From: Rickettsiales bacterium | GTDB taxonomy: Bacteria; Pseudomonadota; Alphaproteobacteria; Rickettsiales; Deianiraeaceae | Direction: 5' to 3' | DNA length: 8,134 nucleotides | Assembly (NCBI GenBank): GCA_017477855.1 | Contig: JAFUUN010000034.1 | Location: forward strand, 1-8,134 | In this document: positions 1 to 6,641 of the stretch, piece by piece | Layout: each line of letters begins with the position of its first letter | Position numbering within the stretch: position 1 is the stretch's first letter | Position numbers and translations under genes: made by a program | Notes under the pieces: generated by a model | Databases searched by the model: none | The model's input: only the letters and a program-made list of their open reading frames with translations | Told to the model about the DNA's origin: nothing

Positions 1-23
1 ATTAAAACATATGAAAGTTTATC

Positions 24-52
24 AAAAAAAAATCATTAATGCAATTTTTTTT
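24..52. terminator. AT-only inverted repeat after ligA (possible weak terminator)
   Basis: A run of nine A (24-32) and a run of eight T (45-52) flank the palindrome CATTAATG (34-41), so the two tracts can pair. On the minus strand this lies 5 to 33 bases past the ligA stop and ends in a T-run. It has no GC in the outer stem, so it is not a standard Rho-independent terminator. It could work weakly in either direction or be simple AT-rich spacer. Confidence 0.25.
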
Positions 53-56
53 GTTA

Positions 57-2069
57 TTAATTAACAATCTTCACCCATTCTTCTTCACTTATGGTTTTTA
101 CACCAAGTTCCTGCGCCTTTTTGAGCTTTGAACCAGCAGCTTCTCCATAGACAAGATACGTTGCGGCACCTGAAATAGCCGTTAAAACCTTAAAACCGAG
201 TGCTTCAGCCTGTATTTTAGCCTGTGAGCGCGTCATTGATTTAAGTGAGCCAGTAAAAACCACACTTTGCCCACTAAATTTGCCGACTGCTTTCTGAAAT
301 TGCTTGATGTTCAAAATCGCTTTTAGTTTATTCACCAAATTCAAATTCTCCTCATTGTTGAAGTAATGCTTTAAATTTTCAATCACCTTTTCACCAAGTC
401 CATTAATATTCTGAACCCGCTCAAATAGTGCTCTATCAGCCAGTATGTCATCAAAATCATTGTAGTAGCCTGCCAGCAACTTTGCCACATTCTCGCCCAC
501 ATCATCAATGCCAAGCGCATATAAAACCTTGTTGAACTCCGCATTTTTTGCCTCCTCTATTGACACAAACAAGTTTTGAATTGACTTCTCGCCAAAGCCA
601 TCCAGGTTTTCAAGCTGCTCGCGGTGCTCCCTCAACGAGAAAACGTCAAGCACACTTTTTAGAAGACCAAGATCGTAAAACAGTGCAATATTCTGCTTCC
701 CAAGCCCATTTATATCAAGCCCCTTCCTTGATGCAAAATGCCATATTGTATCAATGACTTGGCTTCGGCAGCCCTTGTGATTAGGGCAAACCAGCGCAAC
801 ATACTCATCATTTGACACCAACTCTGTCCCGCAGCACGGACAAACAGTCGGCGCGGACACCTTTTCTCCGCCGTTTTGTTGTTCCACGCACACAATTTTC
901 GGTATCACATCCCCTGCTCTCTTCACACGAACCAAGTCGCCAAGCGCCAAATCAAGCCGTTGCACCTCATCATAATTATGCAAAGTTGCACGCTTAACAA
1001 TTATCCCGCCTATGTTGACAGGCACAAGCTCTGCCACAGGAGTGATAACGCCAGTTCGCCCAACTTGATTAGTGATTGCAAGCAGTTTGGTTGTGGCTAT
1101 GATACCCGAAAACTTGAACGCAATCGCCCACCGCGGGTCGTGTGCCGTATTGCCAAGCAGCTCCTGTAAATCAAACGAATTCACTTTCACCACAATACCA
1201 TCAATATCGCAGTCCAGCTCGTATCTGATATGCGCAATCTCATCGTGGAATGCCACAATTTCCTCCACTTTGCTCGCTATTTTCTGGTGCTCGTTAACAA
1301 TAAAACCAAGTTTACGCAGTAAATCCAGGGCCTCACTCTGAGAATTCACAACCCGGACGCTGCTCTCACCAATAAAATAGGCATAATAACTCAAATTTCT
1401 CTGCCGCACAATCTCACTGTCCAGCTGCCGAAGCGTTCCGCTGGCAGCATTGCGCGGATTTGAAAACTTCTTGTCATCCGGCAGATTTTCATTCAACTTT
1501 TCAAACTCTGCCTTCGGCATGTAAATTTCGCCACGCACCTCAAAGGTTTCCAACTTCGCAATATCAGGTGTCTCCAATTTCTGCGGAAAATTCGCAATCT
1601 GCAATACATTTTGCGTCACATCCTCACCCACCAAGCCATCTCCGCGCGTTGCAACATAACTTAACTTGCCGTAGTGATACATTGCGCTAAACGAGAGGCC
1701 ATCAATTTTTAGTTCACATACGCACTCTGGAAAAGTGTCGGCCTTCAAAAAGCGGTTTGTCTTGTCTACATAGTCGTAAAACTCCTCCAAAGTGAGCGCG
1801 TTTGCCAGCGACATCATCCTCTTTCTGTGGGTGATTTTTCTAAACCTACTGTTGACTTTATAACCAATTTTGTCCTCAACAACAATGTCGCCAAACAGCC
1901 CGCCACCGCTCTTTTTTGGCTGCTGTGCGCGCAATTCCTGCAATCGTTTTTTTAGCAAATCATACTCATAATCACTGATAACCGACCTATTCTCATCATA
2001 ATACGCTTTGTTACATTCCTCAATTTTCTTCTCCAAACTCTCTATTTTAGCGTCCAAATCAGCAATCAT
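57..2069 (-). CDS. ligA: NAD+-dependent DNA ligase LigA
   Basis: Seals nicks in duplex DNA using NAD+ as the AMP donor, in replication and repair in the cytoplasm. The 670-residue length is normal for the family. In order I see the Ia domain that binds NMN (residues 1-60, with the YYDENRSVISDYEYD stretch), the adenylation domain with catalytic Lys121 in KIDG and TRGDG near 141-145, the OB fold (about 315-400, starting after DPRWAIAFKF), a four-Cys zinc finger (C410, C413, C428, C434), helix-hairpin-helix repeats (about 450-570) and a C-terminal BRCT domain (about 595-670, with VVFTGSLKSMTR). The start ATG overlaps the mltG stop as ATGA, which suggests translational coupling; a purine-rich AAGAAG lies upstream. 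The stop is TAA. A small oddity is RMMSLANA in place of the usual PMLSL motif, after a Gly-rich SGGGLFGD linker. All catalytic residues appear intact, so it should be functional. Confidence 0.98.
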   Translation of the reverse strand: MIADLDAKIESLEKKIEECNKAYYDENRSVISDYEYDLLKKRLQELRAQQPKKSGGGLFGDIVVEDKIGYKVNSRFRKITHRKRMMSLANALTLEEFYDYVDKTNRFLKADTFPECVCELKIDGLSFSAMYHYGKLSYVATRGDGLVGEDVTQNVLQIANFPQKLETPDIAKLETFEVRGEIYMPKAEFEKLNENLPDDKKFSNPRNAASGTLRQLDSEIVRQRNLSYYAYFIGESSVRVVNSQSEALDLLRKLGFIVNEHQKIASKVEEIVAFHDEIAHIRYELDCDIDGIVVKVNSFDLQELLGNTAHDPRWAIAFKFSGIIATTKLLAITNQVGRTGVITPVAELVPVNIGGIIVKRATLHNYDEVQRLDLALGDLVRVKRAGDVIPKIVCVEQQNGGEKVSAPTVCPCCGTELVSNDEYVALVCPNHKGCRSQVIDTIWHFASRKGLDINGLGKQNIALFYDLGLLKSVLDVFSLREHREQLENLDGFGEKSIQNLFVSIEEAKNAEFNKVLYALGIDDVGENVAKLLAGYYNDFDDILADRALFERVQNINGLGEKVIENLKHYFNNEENLNLVNKLKAILNIKQFQKAVGKFSGQSVVFTGSLKSMTRSQAKIQAEALGFKVLTAISGAATYLVYGEAAGSKLKKAQELGVKTISEEEWVKIVN

Positions 2070-2257
2070 TTCTTATTTTTCTTCTTCTTTATTTTTGCTT
2101 TCGTTTTTGCTTTCTTGCTGTCATGCTGGATTTTTGTATGCGTTTTTTTTACTTTTACATTCTTCTTTTTTGAGATCTTCTTGTCAATCACAGTGACTGC
2201 TTTGGCCTCCTCTTCTTTCTCCTTCATCACTTCTTCAGCTTGCTGTTTTATTTTCTT
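2069..2257 (-). other. Lysine-rich C-terminal tail of MltG
   Basis: After the last conserved MltG motif (FDEHSKNI) the frame codes for 63 residues of which 26 are Lys, first mixed with Glu (KEKEEEAKA) as a likely charged helix, then strongly basic to the end (KIKKKKNKK). The DNA is a T-rich plus-strand tract. Standard MltG proteins end soon after the FxxxxxxHN region, so this is an extension. A periplasmic basic tail could bind anionic envelope polymers; that is only inference. Confidence 0.75.
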
Positions 2258-2533
2258 TTGCGCTCTAATATTTTTACTGTGTTCATCAAATGTCTTTGCA
2301 AAAACATGACCGCTCAAATCGCCCTTCGCGACAAAAAACAGATAATCAGTTTCTGCTGGATGCATAACAGCCAAAATAGAACTCTTACCAGGGTTGCATA
2401 TCGGCCCGATTGGTAGACCAGTTTTTTGATACGTATTATAATTTCCCTTCGTGCGCAAATCAGCCAAAGTCAGTGGTCTATCAAGTTTTTTCTGTCCTTT
2501 TGTGAGTTCATAAATAGTAGTTGGATCAGCCTC

Positions 2534-2536
2534 TCA
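2534..2536 (-). other. Premature in-frame TGA codon in mltG
   Basis: The minus-strand codons run ATG AGA TGA GAG GCT GAT CCA. Homologues (for example E. coli MRLQTDPT) have Leu at the TGA position, and both flanks align without gaps. The stop sits inside a short direct repeat, CTCAT twice on the plus strand (2533-2542). Confidence 0.9.
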
Positions 2537-3249
2537 TCTCATATCCTGTGCCAACCTATTCAAATAAACACTCGCTATAATAGGTCTTTCATCGTCTGTT
2601 TTGGCCTCCGCCTCAACTATTGACGCAAGAATTATTGCCTCTTCCAGAGTTTTTAAAGGCATCTTTTTGTCGCGTTTTTCCCATGCTTTTTTAGTAAAAA
2701 CATCAAAGTCATACCTCATTTTTGCAAGCAACTTTGTGCGAGAAATTCCGCTTTTGAAAGAATATGTTTCCGGCAAAATCGTGCCCTCTTTGTCATATGA
2801 AATCGACTCACCACTTGCTTTCTCGTGGCTATTTATTATGTCAACAACCTGTTTTGTTAGTATTCCCTCCTTGATTGTCAACTTAAAATCCGCAGACTTT
2901 CCATTGCAAACTTTGTAAAGCACACTTGAAAAACTCTCTCCTTTTTTGAACGTATATTCACCCAAGAAAACATGCCCACAGTTATCAAAAATATTGTGAA
3001 CTTTTGCATAGCTACGCATCACAACGGAGCTACCAATGGCTTCCTGCTCTTCAAGAACCTTTGACATGCTATTTATACTACTTCCTTCGTGCAAAAAAAT
3101 CGTGATATCATTCTTAACAGAAAACAGCTCAACGGCGAACAAGCTACCGAATATCACCGATAAAAACAGACATGATATGGCAACAAACTTGCTCAACCTT
3201 GTAAAATTTCCTCTCATTTCCATCATTGGAGATATTAAAACGGTTAACT

Positions 3250-3489
3250 TTATGCCTTTTTGAAACGGCTAAACTTGCTGTTAAATTTCTGCAACGTCTT
3301 GTTAATGCTTCCTTCTGTATCAACTTTCGTATCCCCTTTCCAAGCTGGATGTTTGTAAATATTTACCTCTGCAGCAATCACGCCACCTTTGAACGTTGAC
3401 CTGCATTTAAAAGTCCTTTTTGTTCCATCTTGATTGAACACTTCAACGTCCACTTCGTGATAGTCAGGGTGTATATCTTTTCTCGCCAT
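3250..3489 (-). CDS. rpmE: 50S ribosomal protein L31
   Basis: Small protein of the large ribosomal subunit that helps bridge the two subunits. The 79 residues open with the hallmark RKDIHPDYHEV and carry RSTFKGG, the KHPAWKGD motif and the closing FNSKFSRFKK. It has a single Cys (residue 29) and lacks the CxC/CxxC zinc ligands, so it is the zinc-independent form, as is common in alphaproteobacteria. An extra stretch before the final FNSKF (SINKTLQK) makes it slightly longer than the roughly 70-residue norm. It starts at ATG 3489 behind a GGGCTGG that may act as a ribosome site, and ends in TAA 23 bases before mltG. A possible own promoter lies just upstream. Confidence 0.96.
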   Translation of the reverse strand: MARKDIHPDYHEVDVEVFNQDGTKRTFKCRSTFKGGVIAAEVNIYKHPAWKGDTKVDTEGSINKTLQKFNSKFSRFKKA

Positions 3490-3497
3490 ACCAGCCC

Positions 3498-3524
3498 ATT
3501 TATAAATGGTTTTTTAATTGTCAA
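3498..3524 (-). promoter_or_regulatory. Candidate rpmE promoter overlapping a 14-bp palindrome
   Basis: On the minus strand a perfect TTGACA (3524-3519) is followed by TATAAA (3504-3499). The spacer is only 14 bases, short of the ideal 17. The -10-like box sits in the perfect palindrome CCATTTATAAATGG (3496-3509), just ahead of the L31 start. It could be a promoter plus operator, or chance in AT-rich DNA. Confidence 0.3.
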
Positions 3525-3542
3525 GCAAATCGTTTTTGTAGT

Positions 3543-4076
3543 TCACGCATCCCTAAAAAAGCCGCGCAGAAGCGCCCTGCACTCCTCTTCCATAATACAA
3601 TAATAAACATCCGGAACATGGTTGCAGATCGTGCGTTTGTAGATATGTAAATTGCTGATTATAGCACCTGTTTTAGGGCTCAAACAGCCAATATAAACTC
3701 TGTCAATTTTGGCAAGCATAATAGCACTCGCGCACATCGCACAAGGTTCAAGTGTGACATACAAACTGCACCCAGTAAGACGATTGGTTTTTAACTTCTT
3801 CATTGCGCGGTTTATGCACACTATTTCAGCATGTTTGAGAGGATTTTTCATTGCCATAGTTTTATTGCAACTTTTTGCAATAATTTTGTTCGTTTTATTG
3901 TTCACAATCACGCATCCAATGGGGATTTCTGGCTCGTGTTTTAGCCGCTTCTTGTCCTCAATTTGCTTTTCTGCAACATCAATCGCAATCTGCATGAAAT
4001 TGCAAAATGCACTATTTTTCACCTTTGTGCCATGCCGTTTTCGCCTCTCGCAAAGCGGCCTATCCTTAGAATTCAT
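3543..4076 (-). CDS. tadA: tRNA-specific adenosine-34 deaminase TadA
   Basis: Deaminates A34 of tRNA-Arg(ACG) to inosine, which lets one tRNA read three Arg codons. The cytidine/deoxycytidylate deaminase fold is clear: EIPIGCVIV (50-58), zinc ligand His82 and proton shuttle Glu84 in HAE, LYVTLEPCAMC with zinc ligands Cys112 and Cys115, and SPKTGAIISN (133-142). The ending ALLRGFFRDA matches alphaproteobacterial TadA closely, so the TGA stop is a true end. The 177 residues exceed the usual 150 or so through a basic N-terminal stretch. The start at ATG 4076 overlaps the lptCA stop by 11 bp; an alternative ATG at 3995 (Met28, MQIAIDVAEK) would cut into the first helix, so 4076 is preferred. The usual TAHAE motif reads LKHAE here. 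A broader nucleoside deaminase role is less likely but not excluded. Confidence 0.92.
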   Translation of the reverse strand: MNSKDRPLCERRKRHGTKVKNSAFCNFMQIAIDVAEKQIEDKKRLKHEPEIPIGCVIVNNKTNKIIAKSCNKTMAMKNPLKHAEIVCINRAMKKLKTNRLTGCSLYVTLEPCAMCASAIMLAKIDRVYIGCLSPKTGAIISNLHIYKRTICNHVPDVYYCIMEEECRALLRGFFRDA

Positions 4077-5274
4077 TGATATTAACTCTTACTCTTTTTG
4101 TGCGGTCAATCACAACCTCTTCATCTGTTTTGGTCTCTTTTTTCCGTCTGCGCTCTTTGTTAAATTGCTTATTTTCATTGACAATTTTACTGATATAATT
4201 CTTGTTTTTGTCATCATTCAGAGCATTGACAAAATCATCAAGCAGGTCATAAATTTTCCTCTGTTCAGCACTATCAAGAGGCGTGCGCTCGCCAAAAGTC
4301 ATGCCCTCTTCGCGCTTGGTATCGTAAAAATAAAAATCATTTTTTGAATGGCCATTTTTGTTTTTCAATTCAACATTTTTGTAAAAAAGCATGCTCCCTT
4401 TTTCCTTGTCATAGAACCCAAAGTCAGAGGTTATATTGCTATCTTTTTGCTTGATGTGAACGCTTTTTGAGAGAAAAATGTTCCTAATCTTATATTCATC
4501 ATCAAAAAGCAGTCGGCCATACTCACTTTTGACAGTCAAATTGCCATTGTTGAAAACAACATTTTTCTCAAAAATAACAGTATTGTCCTTGCCAAGAACC
4601 TCCATTTTTTGCGACTTTATGTCATAAACATTCTGCTTTTTTGACCTGTCAACCTTGCGTTTCAGCGCGGTATTTTGTTGCACATGCGCGTTTTTTGTTA
4701 TCCTCAAATACTTCTCCGTTGCCACTAAATACAGGTTGTCGCCCGACAAAAACAAGTCCTCATCTTGTATTGAAAACGGCTTGTCGCTCGTGATTACATC
4801 GTTATAATTTCCATCCAAAGATGTTGTTTTGATGTAGTTTTTCTTTCCAAAATCATTGTTATACAAACTCATTGGTTTTGGAATATTGAAATTACCATTT
4901 CCTCCGTTAAACTCAATAATTTCGGTAGGTCCTGAATATATTTTGTCGCGCAAATGTGGAGTTTTGATAAGGCATTTTTTCATGATATTATCGTTCTCGT
5001 CGCCAGAAGCCCCATGCGCACCCTCAATAATTACCTTCTCGTTTTCGGTGTTGATAAAATATGTAATTTTCACATTTCTTGCCACAGATGTTAGTTTTTG
5101 CTCTTTAAATGCTACGGTTAACATATGCTTTCTGATTTTCACATTTTCCTTCAAAAAAGCTATGACAACCAGTGCAATAGATATGCTAATTAGCGAGATA
5201 ATAGTGAAAATAAAGAAATTTCTGTTGTAAGAAAAAAATCTATCCAGTGATTTAATTTTCTTGCTAATTACCAT
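4066..5274 (-). CDS. LptC-LptA fusion, lipopolysaccharide transport bridge protein
   Basis: A 402-residue protein that appears to join two Lpt components carrying LPS from the inner-membrane ABC transporter across the periplasm. Residues about 20-40 are a single membrane anchor after a basic N-terminus (N-in topology). Residues about 50-200 follow the LptC pattern: VIIEGAHGAS, a P-H substrate-strand region, LDGNYNDVITSDKPFSI and LFLSGDNLYL. After a basic linker (about 203-217), residues 218-320 match the OstA/LptA beta-jellyroll: IKSQKMEVLG, VIFEKNVVFNNGNLTVKS, YGRLLFDDE, NIFLSKSVHIKQKDSNITSD, FYDKEKGSMLFYKNVEL. No second signal peptide occurs between them. The last 80 residues are charged (ERRRKKETK) and unassigned. 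The 402 residues compare with about 190 for LptC and about 180 for LptA. The start is ATG 5274; no clear ribosome site. It heads the leftward gene block. Sequence is AT-rich and strongly diverged, so the domain borders are approximate. Confidence 0.75.
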   Translation of the reverse strand: MVISKKIKSLDRFFSYNRNFFIFTIISLISISIALVVIAFLKENVKIRKHMLTVAFKEQKLTSVARNVKITYFINTENEKVIIEGAHGASGDENDNIMKKCLIKTPHLRDKIYSGPTEIIEFNGGNGNFNIPKPMSLYNNDFGKKNYIKTTSLDGNYNDVITSDKPFSIQDEDLFLSGDNLYLVATEKYLRITKNAHVQQNTALKRKVDRSKKQNVYDIKSQKMEVLGKDNTVIFEKNVVFNNGNLTVKSEYGRLLFDDEYKIRNIFLSKSVHIKQKDSNITSDFGFYDKEKGSMLFYKNVELKNKNGHSKNDFYFYDTKREEGMTFGERTPLDSAEQRKIYDLLDDFVNALNDDKNKNYISKIVNENKQFNKERRRKKETKTDEEVVIDRTKRVRVNINEF

Positions 5275-5333
5275 GTTTATTGCAATATTTCACTTGCTTT
5301 TTGTAAAAACAACTTTAAATAGTCAAGTGGAAA
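5275..5333. promoter_or_regulatory. Divergent intergenic region with candidate promoters
   Basis: This 59-bp gap separates the leftward lptCA block from the rightward glycosyltransferase and must hold the promoters of both unless they are read from further away. Plus strand: TTGCTT (5294-5299) and TTAAAT (5315-5320), spacer 15. Minus strand: a TTTACA -35-like box near 5308-5303 with AT-rich sequence after it. None is a strong match, so the assignment rests mainly on the divergent layout. Confidence 0.35.
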
Positions 5334-6641
5334 ATGCTTTTCAACAAAAAAACAACAACAGAGAGGAATAAAATCATTGGTAGATCGGTTGATGGTAGTG
5401 GCAAAAAAGGCACCAAACCGGGTGATTTATTCGCAAATCAAAAAGATATAAATAAAAACAAACACATTTCAAAATCAACCAGATACAACATGCTAATTGC
5501 AGTTGACACACTGAATTTTGGTGATATTGCGCGCGTTATTGTTGACTTAGCGAATTATCTCGTCAAAAAAAATGTTGGTGTGACAATTTTGACAAACGAG
5601 GCCACAATGAAAAACCTTCTTGACGTCAATGTAAATCTTGTCATAAATCATCACAAATCTCTGAAAAATCATATAAAATATGCTAAATTTTTGAGAGATG
5701 TTTTTACAAAATATGAGATAGATATTGCCAACGTTTTTTCACTGTCATTTGTTCAGGAAATACGTAGTTTGTCGTTAAAAAGACACATTCCAATGATTGC
5801 CACGATTGGCGAGATTTACAACACCGAAACACGATTTGACAGGTTTTTAGCCAACATAATGGTGAATGCTGACAAGGTTATAGTAATGTCAGAATTCATC
5901 CGTGATTACATTTTGAACGAATACGAAGTTGACATCAAAAAGATAAAATTGATAATCAATGGCATTGATTTATCTCTTTTCAAAACGGATGAAATTACCG
6001 AGGGACGTCTTGCTGAGATCGCCGAAAAGATAGACGTGAACGCAAGCTACAAGCGAATTTTACTCTGCCCGAGTAGATTCTGTGATGAAAAAGGACAAAG
6101 CTTTTTACTTGATGTCCTCGCTAAAGTTGAAAACAAGGACTACGTTTGTGTGATGATGGGAAATTTATCAAAAGAAGGCAAGGTTATAGAGAACCTCTGC
6201 AAGAAAATCAGACAGCTTAACCTTGAAAACAACGTACGAATAGTTGACAACGTGGATGACATGCCAGCGGCCTATTTACTGTCTTACGCCGTGATTTGTG
6301 TATCACAGAAGGACGAGGCATTTTGTCGCATGCCGATTGAAGCCGCGGCCATGAGAAGGCCTATAATTTCAACAGTCACAGGTGCATCAAACATGTATAT
6401 TATTGACAACAAAACTGGATTTTTGGTTCGTGTTGGCGGCATAAAAGAACTCAAAGAAGCGATTGAGAAGATATTAGACATGCCAGATGAAGAATATCAG
6501 CAAATGTGTGACAATGCTAATAAATACGCTCGCAAGCACTTTGACATGAATAAATCATTGTTCGAGTTTGATAAGGCGGCAAATGAGTTGTTGAATAAGT
6601 TTGGTTGTAATGTGATGTATGTTTTGGATGGGGTGAAATAA
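5334..6641 (+). CDS. GT4-family (GT-B fold) glycosyltransferase, probable LPS or envelope glycan synthesis
   Basis: Probably moves a sugar from a nucleotide-sugar donor onto an envelope glycan or lipid A core acceptor at the cytoplasmic face; donor and acceptor cannot be read from sequence. The 435 residues show a GT-B acceptor domain (about 53-215: IARVIVDLANYLVKKNVGVTILT, VIVMSEFIRDYI, LIINGIDLSLF) and a donor domain (about 240-420) with LLCPSRFCDEKGQSFLLD, then EAFCRMPIE, which gives the retaining-family EX7E motif at Glu328 and Glu336, and NKTGFLV. A basic 52-residue N-terminal extension precedes the fold; Met53 (ATG 5490) is an alternative start but has no ribosome site, while ATG 5334 follows AAGTGG. 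The usual Gly-Gly-A/G-E loop is replaced by NFGDIARV. It stands alone, divergent from lptCA, which suggests a shared LPS role. It ends in TAA directly against glyQ. Confidence 0.88.
   Translation: MLFNKKTTTERNKIIGRSVDGSGKKGTKPGDLFANQKDINKNKHISKSTRYNMLIAVDTLNFGDIARVIVDLANYLVKKNVGVTILTNEATMKNLLDVNVNLVINHHKSLKNHIKYAKFLRDVFTKYEIDIANVFSLSFVQEIRSLSLKRHIPMIATIGEIYNTETRFDRFLANIMVNADKVIVMSEFIRDYILNEYEVDIKKIKLIINGIDLSLFKTDEITEGRLAEIAEKIDVNASYKRILLCPSRFCDEKGQSFLLDVLAKVENKDYVCVMMGNLSKEGKVIENLCKKIRQLNLENNVRIVDNVDDMPAAYLLSYAVICVSQKDEAFCRMPIEAAAMRRPIISTVTGASNMYIIDNKTGFLVRVGGIKELKEAIEKILDMPDEEYQQMCDNANKYARKHFDMNKSLFEFDKAANELLNKFGCNVMYVLDGVK

Larger units (their letters stand above)
2066..3226 (-). pseudogene. 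mltG: Endolytic murein transglycosylase MltG (YceG), interrupted by in-frame TGA
   Basis: MltG is an inner-membrane lytic transglycosylase that cleaves nascent peptidoglycan strands and sets their length. Read through one TGA (2534-2536, codon 231), the frame gives 386 codons. Upstream piece (2534-3226): N-terminal membrane segment about 12-32, LysM-like region about 40-110 (KKGESFSSVLYKVCNGK), the ILPETYSF motif (150-157) and LASIVEAE with the catalytic Glu205 (equivalent to E. coli E218). Downstream, the same frame continues with EADPTTIYE, NTYQKTGLPIGPICNPG and HPAETDYLFFVAKG, all core YceG motifs; a caller using standard stops would restart at ATG 2467. The product of the first piece alone would lack part of the fold. 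Since length and frame are kept, a point change (Leu TTA to TGA is one base) is the simplest origin. It could be a young pseudogene, a sequencing or assembly error, or stop readthrough. It ends in a Lys-rich tail and overlaps ligA by 4 bp. The exact start among ATG 3226, 3223 and 3217 is unclear; no good ribosome site decides it. Confidence 0.85.

Noticed and set aside
2066..2467. Separate small gene starting at ATG 2467
   Set aside because: Its first 70 residues are the conserved C-terminal part of MltG, in the same frame as the upstream piece, and matching codons extend upstream of the ATG to the TGA.
2534..2536. Genetic code change with TGA read as Trp
   Set aside because: TadA ends in TGA (3543-3545) exactly at the family C-terminus, and reading through would run into the rpmE leader. 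glyQ and the permease also end in TGA, and Trp is coded by TGG (for example LigA Trp314). The homologous residue in MltG is Leu, not Trp.
3709..4347. 212-residue open frame on the plus strand
   Set aside because: It is antisense to tadA and the end of lptCA, is a hydrophobic artefact of Lys/Asp/Glu-poor complement, and matches no family, whereas the minus strand codes for recognised proteins.
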